Below are positions 24,869 through 33,194 of a DNA stretch of 64,000 bases, in pieces; within the stretch, counting starts at the first letter, position 1, and every line of letters starts with the position of its first letter. The position numbers were made by a program, and so were the translations under genes. This DNA is from Flaviaestuariibacter flavus. GTDB lineage: Bacteria > Bacteroidota > Bacteroidia > Chitinophagales > Chitinophagaceae. Below the pieces are notes generated by a model. It was not told the origin of the DNA, ran no database searches, and saw nothing but the letters and a program-made list of their open reading frames with translations. The DNA is taken from contig NZ_SJZI01000050.1 of assembly GCF_004337505.1 (NCBI RefSeq), positions 186,001-250,000 on the forward strand. The letters run 5' to 3'.

Positions 24869-25813
24869 TTACGGTTTTTCGCGTGGAGCCGCGGGCCGCT
24901 TGCGGCGGATGCGCACCACCGCATTTTTTTCGAGGTTACTCGACAGGCGTACCTCGTAGCGTCGCTTGCCATCCCACACCGTCATGAGCGCCGTGTTGGG
25001 CGCAATGCGGCCCAGGTTGTTGGCGAACATGCTGATCTCGTTCACCTCTTTGGTGGTGTCGAGCCCAAGGTAGAAATGAATGGCACGGGTGCTGAGCATG
25101 CGGTTGAATGTAAGCAGTTGCCGGTTGAAGAAAACGGAGATCGAATCGCCGTCTATCTCACCGTTGTCGTAGAAGTTTACGTCCACCGAATCCGCCTCTA
25201 CCTCGATCTCCTGGCTTACTTCGCTGGTCCGTTTCAGGAATTCGTTGTTCACGACATAGTTAACTACCGGGCGCTGCTGCACGTTCACGGCAACGAGCGT
25301 GTCGTAGGCGCCCGGTGTCCAGTATTGTTTTGTTTCCTTGAACTGTGCGATTGCCAGGAGGATGGAGTCGCGGTTGCCGGCGTCCTTGTTTTGCTTCAGG
25401 GTAAAGTATACCGGCGGGCAGGTGTTGCGGTACGTTCCCTTGCTCACGAACGCTCCTTTCAGTTCGGCGCCTACGCGCGATACCCGCAGCTGGCCCACGA
25501 AGTCCATCGGGCAATCCACCTCCATCGATGCCGGCGACGCGTAGTAGGTCACCGGCACGTTGAACAGGGTGAGGTTGCGGGTCATCGAGTTGAAGTTGCC
25601 GCCGAGCCTGAAGCTGCGGAAGGAATTCTTGAAATAGTAGTTCAGGATGCCCGTGGCCGAGGTGCCTTTTTGCTCCACCAGCAGCTCAAACATGTAGTTA
25701 TTGCTCGAGCCGCCGTTCTCCACGTTGCCCGATCCGTACCAGTAGCCGTTCGCGTCCTGGGCGCGGGCGGCCAGGGCGGTGAAGGCGAGCAGGAAGGAGA
25801 GGAGGTGCTTCAT
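24869..25813 (-). CDS. Secreted protein of unknown function
   Basis: A 314-residue exported protein with a clean signal peptide (MKHLLSFLLAFTALAARAQ). The N-terminal half, from GYWYGSGNVENGG to CPPVYFTL, is beta-rich and reads like a lipocalin-like or calycin-like small barrel (for example MFELLVEQKGTSATGILNYYF). The C-terminal portion (EIEVEADSVDVNFYDNGEIDGDSISVFFN, then NEISMFANNLGRIAPNTALMTVWDG) is a module I recall seeing on other Bacteroidota secreted proteins of unknown role. It ends in a basic RIRRKRPAAPREKP tail. No catalytic motif is evident. The gene is followed by smpB-accD on the same strand, 29 bp away, but the link is probably incidental. Confidence 0.7.
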   Translation of the reverse strand: MKHLLSFLLAFTALAARAQDANGYWYGSGNVENGGSSNNYMFELLVEQKGTSATGILNYYFKNSFRSFRLGGNFNSMTRNLTLFNVPVTYYASPASMEVDCPMDFVGQLRVSRVGAELKGAFVSKGTYRNTCPPVYFTLKQNKDAGNRDSILLAIAQFKETKQYWTPGAYDTLVAVNVQQRPVVNYVVNNEFLKRTSEVSQEIEVEADSVDVNFYDNGEIDGDSISVFFNRQLLTFNRMLSTRAIHFYLGLDTTKEVNEISMFANNLGRIAPNTALMTVWDGKRRYEVRLSSNLEKNAVVRIRRKRPAAPREKP

Positions 25814-25842
25814 AGCAGGTGATAACGGGTTTGCGGGGTGTT

Positions 25843-26298
25843 TTATTTCAGGTAGCGCTTCAGGTCGCGGTCATTGTCGCGCGCCTTGATGCTTTCCCGT
25901 TTGTCATAAAGCTTTTTGCCGCGTGCCAGCCCGATCTCGATCTTGATCAGGTTTTTGTCGGAAGTGAAAATGCGCACGGGTACAATGGTGTAGCCCTTTT
26001 CCTTGATCTTGGACTCGAGGCGGCTGAGCTCGCGCTTTTTCAGCAGGAGCTTGCGGTCGCGCAGCGGGTCGTGGTTGTTGTCGGTGCCATGGCTGTAAGG
26101 GGAAATGTGCAGGCTTTTGAGCCAGAGCTCACCTTTGTTGAACTGGCAATACGCGTCGTTGAAGGAGGCTTTGCCTTCGCGCAGCGCCTTCACCTCCGTG
26201 CCGAGCAGGAGTGCGCCGGCCACGAAAGTGTCGTCAATAAAGTACTCGTGGTACACCGGGCGGTTGCGTATGTCTACGGCTTTGGGTTTTCGCGCCAC
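25843..26298 (-). CDS. smpB: SsrA-binding protein SmpB
   Basis: A 151-residue partner of tmRNA in rescue of stalled ribosomes; it binds the tRNA-like domain of tmRNA and places it in the A site. The OB-fold core is clear: NRPVYHEYFIDDTFVAGALLLGTEVKALREGKASF condensed to the conserved GTEVKALREG, then NKGELWLKSLHISPY, and the C-terminal basic segment RIFTSDKNLIKIEIGLARGKKLYDKRE. The start is GTG at 26296-26298, placed exactly after the accD stop with no spacer. That argues for translational coupling with accD. No tmRNA gene was recognised in the window. Confidence 0.95.
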   Translation of the reverse strand: MARKPKAVDIRNRPVYHEYFIDDTFVAGALLLGTEVKALREGKASFNDAYCQFNKGELWLKSLHISPYSHGTDNNHDPLRDRKLLLKKRELSRLESKIKEKGYTIVPVRIFTSDKNLIKIEIGLARGKKLYDKRESIKARDNDRDLKRYLK

Positions 26299-27213
26299 TT
26301 AGTTGCTGAATAATGTGAGTACCGTGGCCAGCTTTTGCTTCAGGTTTTTGCGGTCCACGATAAAATCGAGGAAGCCGTGCTCGAGGATGAACTCGGAGCG
26401 CTGGAAGCCTTCGGGCAGGTCTTTTTTAATGGTCTCCTTGATAACACGCGGTCCGGCAAATCCGATCAGCGCGCCGGGTTCGGCGATGTTAAGGTCGCCC
26501 AGCATACCGAAGGAAGCCGAGATGCCGCCAAAGGTGGGGTCGGTGAGCAGCGAGATATACGGGAGTTTCGCATCGGAAAGCCGGGAGAGCTTGCCGGAGG
26601 TTTTGGCCAGCTGCATCAGCGAGAAGGCGCTTTCCATCATCCGGGCGCCGCCGCTTTTGCTGATGACCATATAGGGCAGCTTGTGCTCGATACAATAATC
26701 CACGGCGCGGCTGAATTTTTCGCCCATCACCGACCCGAGCGAGCCGCCGATAAACTCGAAGTCCATACAGGCGATCACGATGCCCTGGCCGTTTACCGTG
26801 CCAGTGGCCACGCGCATCGAGTCTGTCAGGTCGGTCTTGGCCCAGGTTTCCTCAAGGCGCTTCTGGTAAGGCTTCAGGTCGGTAAAGCCGAGAAAGTCCT
26901 TGGAGCGGATATTGTCAAAAAGCTCGGTAAACTGTCCTTCGTCGAACAGGATGCTATAGTATTCGTTGGAATCTACACGGTGGTGATAGTTGCACTTCGG
27001 GCACACGAACAGCTGCTCGCGCAGGTCGTTGACGGTGCAGATATAATTACACTCGGGGCATTTGGCCCAGAGGCCTTCAGGCGTTTCCCGCTTTTCTGAT
27101 GAAGAAGTAGTGATCCCTTTCTTCAGGCGCTTGAACCAACTGCTTTTTGTTTCTTCGGTCCGTCCTTCCTCGCCCGCCAGGTTCGCGTCAAAGTCTTCGA
27201 TTTGCTTGGACAT
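26299..27213 (-). CDS. accD: Acetyl-CoA carboxylase carboxyltransferase subunit beta
   Basis: A 304-residue subunit of the carboxyltransferase that makes malonyl-CoA for fatty acid synthesis, working with AccA. The N-terminal zinc ribbon has C52, C55, C71 and C74 (KCPECNYICT and VCPKCNYHH). The crotonase-like domain follows with VIACMDFEFIGGSLGSVMGEKF, SGGARMMESAFSLMQLAKT and the acetyl-CoA site region SLLTDPTFGGISASFGMLGD. Length is standard. Its -7 box lies 19 bp upstream. It is divergent from accA, with the palindromic family D repeat between, and stop-start coupled to smpB. Confidence 0.96.
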   Translation of the reverse strand: MSKQIEDFDANLAGEEGRTEETKSSWFKRLKKGITTSSSEKRETPEGLWAKCPECNYICTVNDLREQLFVCPKCNYHHRVDSNEYYSILFDEGQFTELFDNIRSKDFLGFTDLKPYQKRLEETWAKTDLTDSMRVATGTVNGQGIVIACMDFEFIGGSLGSVMGEKFSRAVDYCIEHKLPYMVISKSGGARMMESAFSLMQLAKTSGKLSRLSDAKLPYISLLTDPTFGGISASFGMLGDLNIAEPGALIGFAGPRVIKETIKKDLPEGFQRSEFILEHGFLDFIVDRKNLKQKLATVLTLFSN

Positions 27214-27232
27214 CAGCCAGATTGTTTAGCGG

Positions 27233-27240
27233 CAAATATA
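27233..27240 (-). promoter_or_regulatory. Candidate Bacteroidota -7 box for accD
   Basis: On the minus strand TATATTTG lies 19 bases upstream of the accD ATG, matching the TAnnTTTG consensus. The family D repeat begins immediately upstream, where the -33 region would be. Confidence 0.55.
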
Positions 27241-27242
27241 GC

Positions 27243-27366
27243 GGGAATCTCAGATCTCAGATCTCGGATCTCAGATCTGGCTGAGCGCTTTTTGTGTTCG
27301 TTACGTTATGAGCTTCCGAGTACCGGAACCTCGATCTGACATCTGACATCTGAGATCTGACATCAT
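27243..27366. repeat. Inverted repeat of family D between accD and accA
   Basis: Left arm 27243-27280 consists of reiterated CAGATCT/CGGATCT words, and right arm 27332-27366 of reiterated ATCTGACATCTGAGATCTGACATC words; the arms are inverted relative to one another. The centre is about 50 bp with no recognisable feature. Relatives lie at 13627 and 54630. It occupies almost the whole divergent promoter interval of two essential genes. Confidence 0.8.
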
Positions 27367-27398
27367 TTTCCCTACTTTTACCGCCACATTTTCCGACT

Positions 27399-28391
27399 AT
27401 GCCTAGAAACGCGAACCGCCAGTTTCTCGATTTCGAGAAGCCGATCAAGGACCTGATCGACGAGATCGAAAAGCTGAAGCACTCCGGCGAGCAGAAGAAG
27501 ATCGACTATACCGAGCAGATCCAGAAGCTCGAGGAACAGATCCTGGAGCGCCGCCGTGCGATCACTCAAAGCCTGACCTCCTGGCAGAAAGTGCAGCTGA
27601 GCCGCCACCCCGACCGTCCCTATACCCTTAAGTACATCGAGAAGATGACCACCAACTTCGTGGAGCTTTTCGGCGACCGCAACGTGAAGGACGACAAGGC
27701 CATGGTAGGCGGCTTTGCCCAAATCGAAGGGCAGACCTGCATGTTTATCGGACAGCAGAAGGGCATCAACACCAAAACGCGCCAGATGCGCAATTTCGGC
27801 ATGGCCAACCCCGAAGGTTACCGCAAGGCCCTGCGCCTCATGCGCCTCGCCGAGAAATTCAACAAGCCGATTGTAACGCTGATCGACACACCGGGTGCCT
27901 ATCCCGGTCTCGAGGCGGAAGAACGCGGCCAGGGCGAAGCCATCGCCCGCAATATCTACGAGATGATCCGCCTCAAGGTGCCCGTGATCGTGGTGATCAT
28001 CGGTGAAGGCGCTTCCGGCGGTGCCCTCGGCATCGGCGTCGGCGACCGCATCCTGATGATGGAGAACGCCTGGTATACCGTGATCTCGCCCGAAAACTGC
28101 TCCACCATCCTGTGGCGCAGCTGGGCACAAAAAGAGATCGCCGCCGAGCAGCTGAAACTTACCGCCGATTATATGAAGTCCTTCGGCCTTGTGGACACCA
28201 TCGTGCCCGAGCCCGCCGGAGGCGCCCACTGGGATTACGACGAGGCCGCACAGCTGCTCAAGGCAAAGATCCTTGAAACGCTGGCCGAGATCCGTAACAT
28301 CCCGGCAACGGAGCGCATCGACGACCGGATTGAAAAGTTCGGCAAGATGGGGCATTGGGAAGAGCTTCCCGTTGCCGCCCAAGCTTCCTGA
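27399..28391 (+). CDS. accA: Acetyl-CoA carboxylase carboxyltransferase subunit alpha
   Basis: A 330-residue partner of AccD in transfer of CO2 from biotin to acetyl-CoA. The N-terminal coiled region ([19 protein letters not shown]) and the core are as expected: [66 protein letters not shown] and [35 protein letters not shown] in condensed form. It starts 185 bp from the accD ATG on the opposite strand, so expression of the two subunits may be balanced through the shared interval. A TACTTTTA box at 27373-27380, seven of eight matches to TAnnTTTG, lies 18 bp before the ATG. dapA follows after 107 bp. Confidence 0.96.
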   Translation: MPRNANRQFLDFEKPIKDLIDEIEKLKHSGEQKKIDYTEQIQKLEEQILERRRAITQSLTSWQKVQLSRHPDRPYTLKYIEKMTTNFVELFGDRNVKDDKAMVGGFAQIEGQTCMFIGQQKGINTKTRQMRNFGMANPEGYRKALRLMRLAEKFNKPIVTLIDTPGAYPGLEAEERGQGEAIARNIYEMIRLKVPVIVVIIGEGASGGALGIGVGDRILMMENAWYTVISPENCSTILWRSWAQKEIAAEQLKLTADYMKSFGLVDTIVPEPAGGAHWDYDEAAQLLKAKILETLAEIRNIPATERIDDRIEKFGKMGHWEELPVAAQAS

Positions 28392-28498
28392 TCGGTCCTG
28401 GCTTAAATTCGAAGTCAAAATTCAAAAGTCAAAAGGCTGCCCGGTCATTACGGTTTTGAATTTTGACTTTTTATTTTTCATTTAATTACGACACTTCC

Positions 28499-29401
28499 AT
28501 GGTTAAAGACCTGTTACAGGGTACCGGCGTAGCGCTGGTGACACCCTTCGATAAAAACGGTGTGCTCGATCTCAAGTCGCTGGAGCGCCTTATTAATTTC
28601 GTGATCGAAGGCGGCGTCGACTACGTTGTGTCCCTGGGCACCACCGGCGAAACGCCCGTGCTGAGCCGCGAGGAAAAGCTGGAAGTGCTGCAGTGCACCT
28701 TCTCCACCGTGGAGGCCCGCGTGCCCGTGGTGATCGGCGCCGGCGGCAACAACACCGCGTCGGTCATCAAAGAGATCGAAGCCCTGCCCGTGGAAAAAGC
28801 AGCCGCCATCCTCTCTGCTTCTCCCTATTACAACAAGCCTTCGCAGGAAGGCATTTACCAGCACTATAAGGCGATCGCGGCAGCCACCCCGCGTCCGATC
28901 ATCCTGTATAATGTTCCGGGCCGGACCGGCTCCAACATTGCCGCCGAAACCACCGTGCGCCTCGCCGGCGATTTCGAAAACATCAACGGCATCAAGGAGG
29001 CCAGCGGCAATATGAACCAATGCATGCAGATCCTGCGCGACGTATCGCCCGACTTCATGGTGGTGAGCGGCGACGATAACCTCGCGATGGCCCAGATCGC
29101 CTGCGGCATGAGCGGGGTGATCTCGGTGGCGGCCAACTGCTTCCCGAAAGATTTCAGCACGATGATCAGCAGCGCGCTCGAAGGCAATTTCACCGAGGCC
29201 CGCTCCATCAACACGCGCCTGCTGCGTGGTTACGACCTGCTGTTTGCGGAGAACAACCCCGCCGGCGTCAAGGCTTTCCTTGCCGAAATGGGTGTGATCG
29301 CAAACTACCTGCGCCTGCCGCTGGTGCCGCTCAGCGAGGGCGTGCACAACCAGGTGCGCGCCTACCTGCAGCAGCTGCATCAAAGTGGCCTGCATGCGTA
29401 A
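28499..29401 (+). CDS. dapA: 4-hydroxy-tetrahydrodipicolinate synthase
   Basis: A 300-residue TIM-barrel lyase that condenses pyruvate with aspartate semialdehyde in lysine/diaminopimelate synthesis. The Schiff-base lysine is K166 in NGIKEASG, the proton-relay tyrosine is Y138 in LYNVPGRTG, and GTTGETPVL at residues 47-55 is the substrate-binding signature. Length is standard. The start is ATG 28499 (MVKDLLQGTGVALVTPF), not the longer open frame. The last codons overlap the esterase start by 8 bp, so the downstream gene is probably translationally coupled. Confidence 0.95.
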   Translation: MVKDLLQGTGVALVTPFDKNGVLDLKSLERLINFVIEGGVDYVVSLGTTGETPVLSREEKLEVLQCTFSTVEARVPVVIGAGGNNTASVIKEIEALPVEKAAAILSASPYYNKPSQEGIYQHYKAIAAATPRPIILYNVPGRTGSNIAAETTVRLAGDFENINGIKEASGNMNQCMQILRDVSPDFMVVSGDDNLAMAQIACGMSGVISVAANCFPKDFSTMISSALEGNFTEARSINTRLLRGYDLLFAENNPAGVKAFLAEMGVIANYLRLPLVPLSEGVHNQVRAYLQQLHQSGLHA

Positions 29402-30545
29402 AATCATCTGCCTCCTAGGCTTGCTGACGGCAGTGCGCGCATCGGCCCAATACAAAGTGGTGCTCGAAGTGGAGGGCCTTCCGGCCAATACGCCCGCCGA
29501 CTCCGTGTATGTTGCCGGTAGCATGAACAGCTGGAATCCCGGGGTAGACAAGTACCGGGTCAGCAGGACACCGGACGGGCCAGCCCGGGTGACCCTGATG
29601 TTGCCCGAGGGCCCTGCCTCCTTCAAATTTACCCGCGGCTCCTGGGCTTCGGTGGAAACCGGTAGCTCCGGTGCGGATGTCGATAACCGCACGATCGTGG
29701 TTCGCCGCGATACCACCGTCCGGGTTTCCATTGCGGGCTGGAAAGACCGCTTTGCCCCCGTGGCGAAAAAGAGCACCGCGGGAAGCCGCGTTCATATTGT
29801 CAGCGACCGGTTTTATATGCCGCAGCTGAACCGGTACCGCCGCGTATGGATCTGCCTGCCGAAAGGCTATGAATCGGGACGGCATTACCCCGTGCTGTAT
29901 ATGCACGACGGCCAGAACCTGTTCGAGGACACGACCGCATTCTCCGGCGAGTGGGGCATCGACGAAGCGATGGATACGCTCCAGGCCAAAACCGGTGGCC
30001 TCATCATCGTGGGCATCGACCACGGCGGACCGAAGCGGATCAACGAATATTCGCCTTACGACATGGAGCGCTTCGGCAAGGGTGAAGGCGCGGCCTACAC
30101 CGACTTCCTGGTGCGCACGCTGAAACCTTTTATTGATTCGGCCTACCGCACGCGCAAGGGACGCGCCGACACGTATGTGGCCGGCTCCTCGATGGGCGGG
30201 CTCATTTCGATGTATGCGATCCTGCGTTATCCCAATGTCTTCGGTGGTGCCGGCATCTTCTCGCCCGCCTTCTGGGTGGCGCCGGGGCTGAAGCGCGATG
30301 TGCTGCGCTGGGGAGCGGACGTCCGCGGGCGCCTCTATTTCTACGCCGGGGCGCAGGAGAGTTCCGAAATGGTGCCCGACATGATGGGTATCTACCAGCT
30401 CCTGCGCCGTCTTTCCGCCGCCCCGATGCAAACCGTGGTACGACCGGACGGAAAACACAACGAGCCGACCTGGCGGCAGGAGTTCCCCGCCTTCGTGGAA
30501 TGGGTGACGAAGAAGCCACCCGTGAAGCCGATGCCGAAGTTCTGA
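29394..30545 (+). CDS. Secreted esterase (alpha/beta-hydrolase) with N-terminal CBM48-like module
   Basis: A 383-residue exported esterase. After the signal peptide (ending VRASAQ) comes a beta-sandwich module of about 90 residues, with VYVAGSMNSWNPG and LPEGPASFKFTRGSW, similar to glycogen-binding CBM48/E-set domains. The esterase D-type alpha/beta-hydrolase domain follows: VWICLPKGYESGRHYPVLYMHDGQNLF, VGIDHGG and the nucleophile elbow AGSSMGG around residue 265. The catalytic His is probably the one in DGKHNEPTWRQEF near residue 350. Relatives hydrolyse siderophore esters, feruloyl esters or acyl-sugars; the substrate here is unknown. ATG 29394 is preferred over ATG 29385; both overlap dapA. 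Confidence 0.88.
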   Translation: MRKIICLLGLLTAVRASAQYKVVLEVEGLPANTPADSVYVAGSMNSWNPGVDKYRVSRTPDGPARVTLMLPEGPASFKFTRGSWASVETGSSGADVDNRTIVVRRDTTVRVSIAGWKDRFAPVAKKSTAGSRVHIVSDRFYMPQLNRYRRVWICLPKGYESGRHYPVLYMHDGQNLFEDTTAFSGEWGIDEAMDTLQAKTGGLIIVGIDHGGPKRINEYSPYDMERFGKGEGAAYTDFLVRTLKPFIDSAYRTRKGRADTYVAGSSMGGLISMYAILRYPNVFGGAGIFSPAFWVAPGLKRDVLRWGADVRGRLYFYAGAQESSEMVPDMMGIYQLLRRLSAAPMQTVVRPDGKHNEPTWRQEFPAFVEWVTKKPPVKPMPKF

Positions 30546-30570
30546 TCTCGGCCCGGCCTGCGCTCCTTTC

Positions 30571-30788
30571 GACCTCACCCCCGGCCCTTCTCTCTGGGGG
30601 AGAGGGGTGGCTCTCGGTAGAGTTACTCTTGTTTGAACCATTTTTCTGTTTGATCCTGATACTAAGAGCGGATGCCTTTGGCATCCGCTCTTAGCTTTTG
30701 AAGTTCAATCAGCAGAAAGCAACAAACCGAAATGAATGTACAACAGAGACACCCCTCTCCGTCCCGGAAAGGGGCCGGGGGTGAGGTC
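30571..30788. repeat. Large palindromic element, family E, with central terminator-like hairpin
   Basis: Two 39-bp arms (30571-30609 and 30750-30788; outer GACCTCACCCCCGGCCC and inner GGAGAGGGGTG identical) flank a 33-base perfect hairpin at 30662-30694 with a 15-bp stem (CTAAGAGCGGATGCC) and TTT loop. A conserved GGATCAAACAGAA word lies 5 bases from the hairpin at 30644-30656 (minus strand). A half-copy with the same order is at 44128-44252. The element lies between the esterase gene and the convergent rnz gene, and the hairpin can terminate in both directions. Confidence 0.85.
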
Positions 30789-30797
30789 TGGGTGATG

Positions 30798-31703
30798 TCA
30801 ATGTACCTCGTACGTATTCCCTTCAATTGCCAGATCCGTATTGGGAAATACTTCCCGCGCCTCTACCTGGAACTGGTCGAGCACGGCGTACTTGGAGCTG
30901 AAGTGCCCGATGAGCAGCTTGCGCACGCGGGCTTTGCGCGCGATCTCGGCGGCTTGCCGCGTGGTGCTGTGAAAGCGGAGTTCGGCCTTGTCGCGCATGT
31001 TGTCGAGGTAGGTCGTTTCGTGGTAAATCATATCGCATCCCTGTATGTAGGGGATGATGTTCTCATCATACTTTGTGTCGGCGCAGAAGGCGTAGCACTT
31101 GCCCGGCTCGGGCGGTGCCGTCATCCGCTCATTCCTGATCACCTCGCCGCGCGGCGTGATGTAGTCGAGGCCGGCCTGCAGCGAGCTGTAAAAGGAAACC
31201 GGGATCTTGAACTTGCGCACCTGCTCAATCAGCAGCTTGCGCTTCCCTTGCTTTTCCTCGAAAAGAAAACCATAGGTTTCGATGCGGTGCGTAACGGGGA
31301 AAGCGCTGATGCGGATCTTGTCGTTATCTACCAGGATACCGGGGCCGGCCAGCGTATGAAAATGAAGCGGGTAGCAAAGCACCGAGTCGGCCACCTTCAG
31401 CTGCGTTTCGATGATCGCCTTCAGGGGCGCCGGGCCGAAGATGTGCAGCTCCTGCTTGTGCGACAGCAGGTTGAAGGAGTTGATCAGGCCCACAAGCCCG
31501 AAGTAGTGATCGCCGTGCAGGTGCGAGATGAAGATATGGGTGATCTTGCCGCGACGGATCTTGTAGCGGATCATCTGGATCTGCGTACCCTCGCCGCAGT
31601 CAACAAGAAAATTGGTGCCGTCCTGTGTAACCACCTGGCTCGTAGGGTGGCGGTTGAAAGCCGGAACTGCCGAATTATTACCAAGGATCGTCACCGAAAG
31701 CAT
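30798..31703 (-). CDS. rnz: Ribonuclease Z (tRNA 3' endonuclease)
   Basis: A 301-residue metallo-beta-lactamase-fold endonuclease that removes 3' trailers from tRNA precursors. The metal-binding HLHGDH is at residues 61-66, preceded by VDCGEGTQIQMIRYKI, which belongs to the conserved N-terminal core. Later ligands are H in CDMIYHETTYLD and in LIGHFSSKY. The ~300-residue length is that of the short (RNase ZS) form. The start, MLSVTILGNNSAVPAFNRHPTSQ trimmed to the conserved LGNNSAVP, is unambiguous. A single gene, flanked by repeat sequences on both sides. Confidence 0.94.
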   Translation of the reverse strand: MLSVTILGNNSAVPAFNRHPTSQVVTQDGTNFLVDCGEGTQIQMIRYKIRRGKITHIFISHLHGDHYFGLVGLINSFNLLSHKQELHIFGPAPLKAIIETQLKVADSVLCYPLHFHTLAGPGILVDNDKIRISAFPVTHRIETYGFLFEEKQGKRKLLIEQVRKFKIPVSFYSSLQAGLDYITPRGEVIRNERMTAPPEPGKCYAFCADTKYDENIIPYIQGCDMIYHETTYLDNMRDKAELRFHSTTRQAAEIARKARVRKLLIGHFSSKYAVLDQFQVEAREVFPNTDLAIEGNTYEVH

Positions 31704-31819
31704 AGGTCGTAAAAATAGGAAAAAGTAAAATGGGTAAGTGGGCTATCAGTCAATTGGTTACTTGGTAATTGAACCCGACTGACATTTCAGGATCGGTGCC
31801 GGCACTCACGATTGACGAT

Positions 31820-32689
31820 TTACGAATAGATTCGTAGTGTCTCTTCGATTGCGCCGAGGTAGGAGCGCCCGAACAGGTACAGGTGCACCAGCAGCGGGTA
31901 AAGGTTGGCAAGCTCCCATTGCTCCCGGTGGTTCGGTGGCAGGGGCGCGGCCTCCTGGTAGGCCTGGTAAAAGCGGTCGGCGAAGCCCCCGAAAAGCGTG
32001 GTCATGCCGAGGTCGACGGCGGGGTGCCCGTAATAAACGGCGGGGTCGATCAGCACCGGGTCGCCGTTGCCGGCGCAGAGCAGGTTACCGCTCCAAAGGT
32101 CGCCGTGCAGCAGGGAAGGAGCGGGGCTGCCGAATACCGAAGGCAGCCGTTTTTCGAGCGCCGCGACGGCGTCGGAATGGCGGCTGTCGAGCAGGCCCTT
32201 TTCCCGGCAGCGGGCAGCCACCGACAGGAGGCGCTCTTCGAGGAAAAACCGGTTCCAGTCGCCGGTCGGCCGGTTGCTTTGTGGTACGGCGCCCATATAA
32301 TTATCCGGCACCGAGCCGAAGGCGGGGGCGCTCCGTTGGTGGAGGGCCGCAAGGGCGGCACCGAAGCGCTCCCAGTAGGCATCATCGGGTGTTCCTTCCT
32401 CGATCCACTCGAGCAGGAGGTACTGGCGCTCCGCCGTTTCCCATTGATCCACAACGGCCGGTGTGCGGATGAGCTGAGCCTCTGCTATTAATTTCAGGCC
32501 AGCCGATTCCGTACTCAGCAATTGGGGAAATTTTAGCGCAGAATTCTCCTTGCAGAAAAGGGTCGTTCCATTTACGAAGCGCAGCTTGGCGGTGGCATTA
32601 ATGCTGCCGCCACCGACGGGGTGTGCAGAACCGAGCCCTATACCGAGCCGGTCCCAGACAGGTTGCCAATGGTACAGCTCCGATCGCAT
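31820..32689 (-). CDS. Fructosamine kinase family protein
   Basis: A 289-residue protein of the fructosamine-3-kinase family (APH/choline-kinase-like fold). These enzymes phosphorylate ketoamines and so remove sugars from glycated lysines. The ATP lysine region is LRFVNGTTLFCKEN, the central signature is QYLLLEWIEEG, the catalytic loop is SLLHGDLWSGNLL with the HGD aspartate, and the metal-binding D follows in PVLIDPAVYYGHPAVDLGMTTLFGG as LIDPAVYYGH. Length is typical. It overlaps the STAS gene by one base (TGATG), so the two form an operon. The last codons (RIYS, stop) lie in a CGATTTACGAA-type recurrent word. Confidence 0.9.
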   Translation of the reverse strand: MRSELYHWQPVWDRLGIGLGSAHPVGGGSINATAKLRFVNGTTLFCKENSALKFPQLLSTESAGLKLIAEAQLIRTPAVVDQWETAERQYLLLEWIEEGTPDDAYWERFGAALAALHQRSAPAFGSVPDNYMGAVPQSNRPTGDWNRFFLEERLLSVAARCREKGLLDSRHSDAVAALEKRLPSVFGSPAPSLLHGDLWSGNLLCAGNGDPVLIDPAVYYGHPAVDLGMTTLFGGFADRFYQAYQEAAPLPPNHREQWELANLYPLLVHLYLFGRSYLGAIEETLRIYS

Positions 32690-33072
32690 CAGGCATCGGG
32701 TTCATCGTCCAGCAGCTCCCGTTCGATCTCTTCCATCTGAACGATGTCCCAGGCCTCGCTTTCGGAGGGGGTGACGTTCATCAGCTCCAGGAGGTCGTAG
32801 TCATCGAGCTTTGTCTCCAGCGTGGGAGGCATACAGCAGGCCACGAAGGAGGCGCCGCGCTCGTAAAACTCCTGCTGCATCCGCACCAGCTTTTCGGCAG
32901 CCACTTCGTCGATATCCGAGACGCCTTCCATGTTCAGCACGATGTTCTTCAGCGGGGCCTCGAGGTAGCTTGTCAGTTGGCGGCACAATTCTTCTGTCAT
33001 TGTTGCCGATAATTGATCCGGAAGACCAGATATGACAGTAAATTTCTCTTTGGTACTAGTTTTGACTTCCAT
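32689..33072 (-). CDS. STAS-domain protein
   Basis: A 127-residue single-domain protein of the STAS fold, which in anti-sigma-factor antagonists binds partner kinases and is switched by Ser/Thr phosphorylation. The central strand-helix unit, APLKNIVLNMEGVSDIDEVAAEKLV, matches STAS (SpoIIAA-like), with Asp-Ile-Asp where many members carry the regulated serine. That replacement makes control by phosphorylation unlikely or different. The C-terminal tail is acidic (MEEIERELLDDEPDA). It is first in an operon with the fructosamine kinase gene and divergent from clpC. No cognate anti-sigma kinase or phosphatase gene is nearby. Confidence 0.75.
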   Translation of the reverse strand: MEVKTSTKEKFTVISGLPDQLSATMTEELCRQLTSYLEAPLKNIVLNMEGVSDIDEVAAEKLVRMQQEFYERGASFVACCMPPTLETKLDDYDLLELMNVTPSESEAWDIVQMEEIERELLDDEPDA

Positions 33073-33194
33073 ACGGAATAGCTGGTGATACGCGGATATT
33101 TAATTAACAAAACAGAGGATAAACCCTCGGTAAAAATATTCGTTATTACGTTATTATTGTAAGGAGCTTAATCTAAACACGCTTAATCAATCAA

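Noticed and set aside
24564-24959. Short plus-strand frame near the Lcl-domain gene
   Set aside because: No start context and no protein-like composition, and it runs into a terminator and the next gene antisense.
27243-27366. Tandem AGATCT/ATCTGACATC words considered as a CRISPR array
   Set aside because: The repeats are 7-12 bases without unique spacers of constant length, and no cas gene is present.
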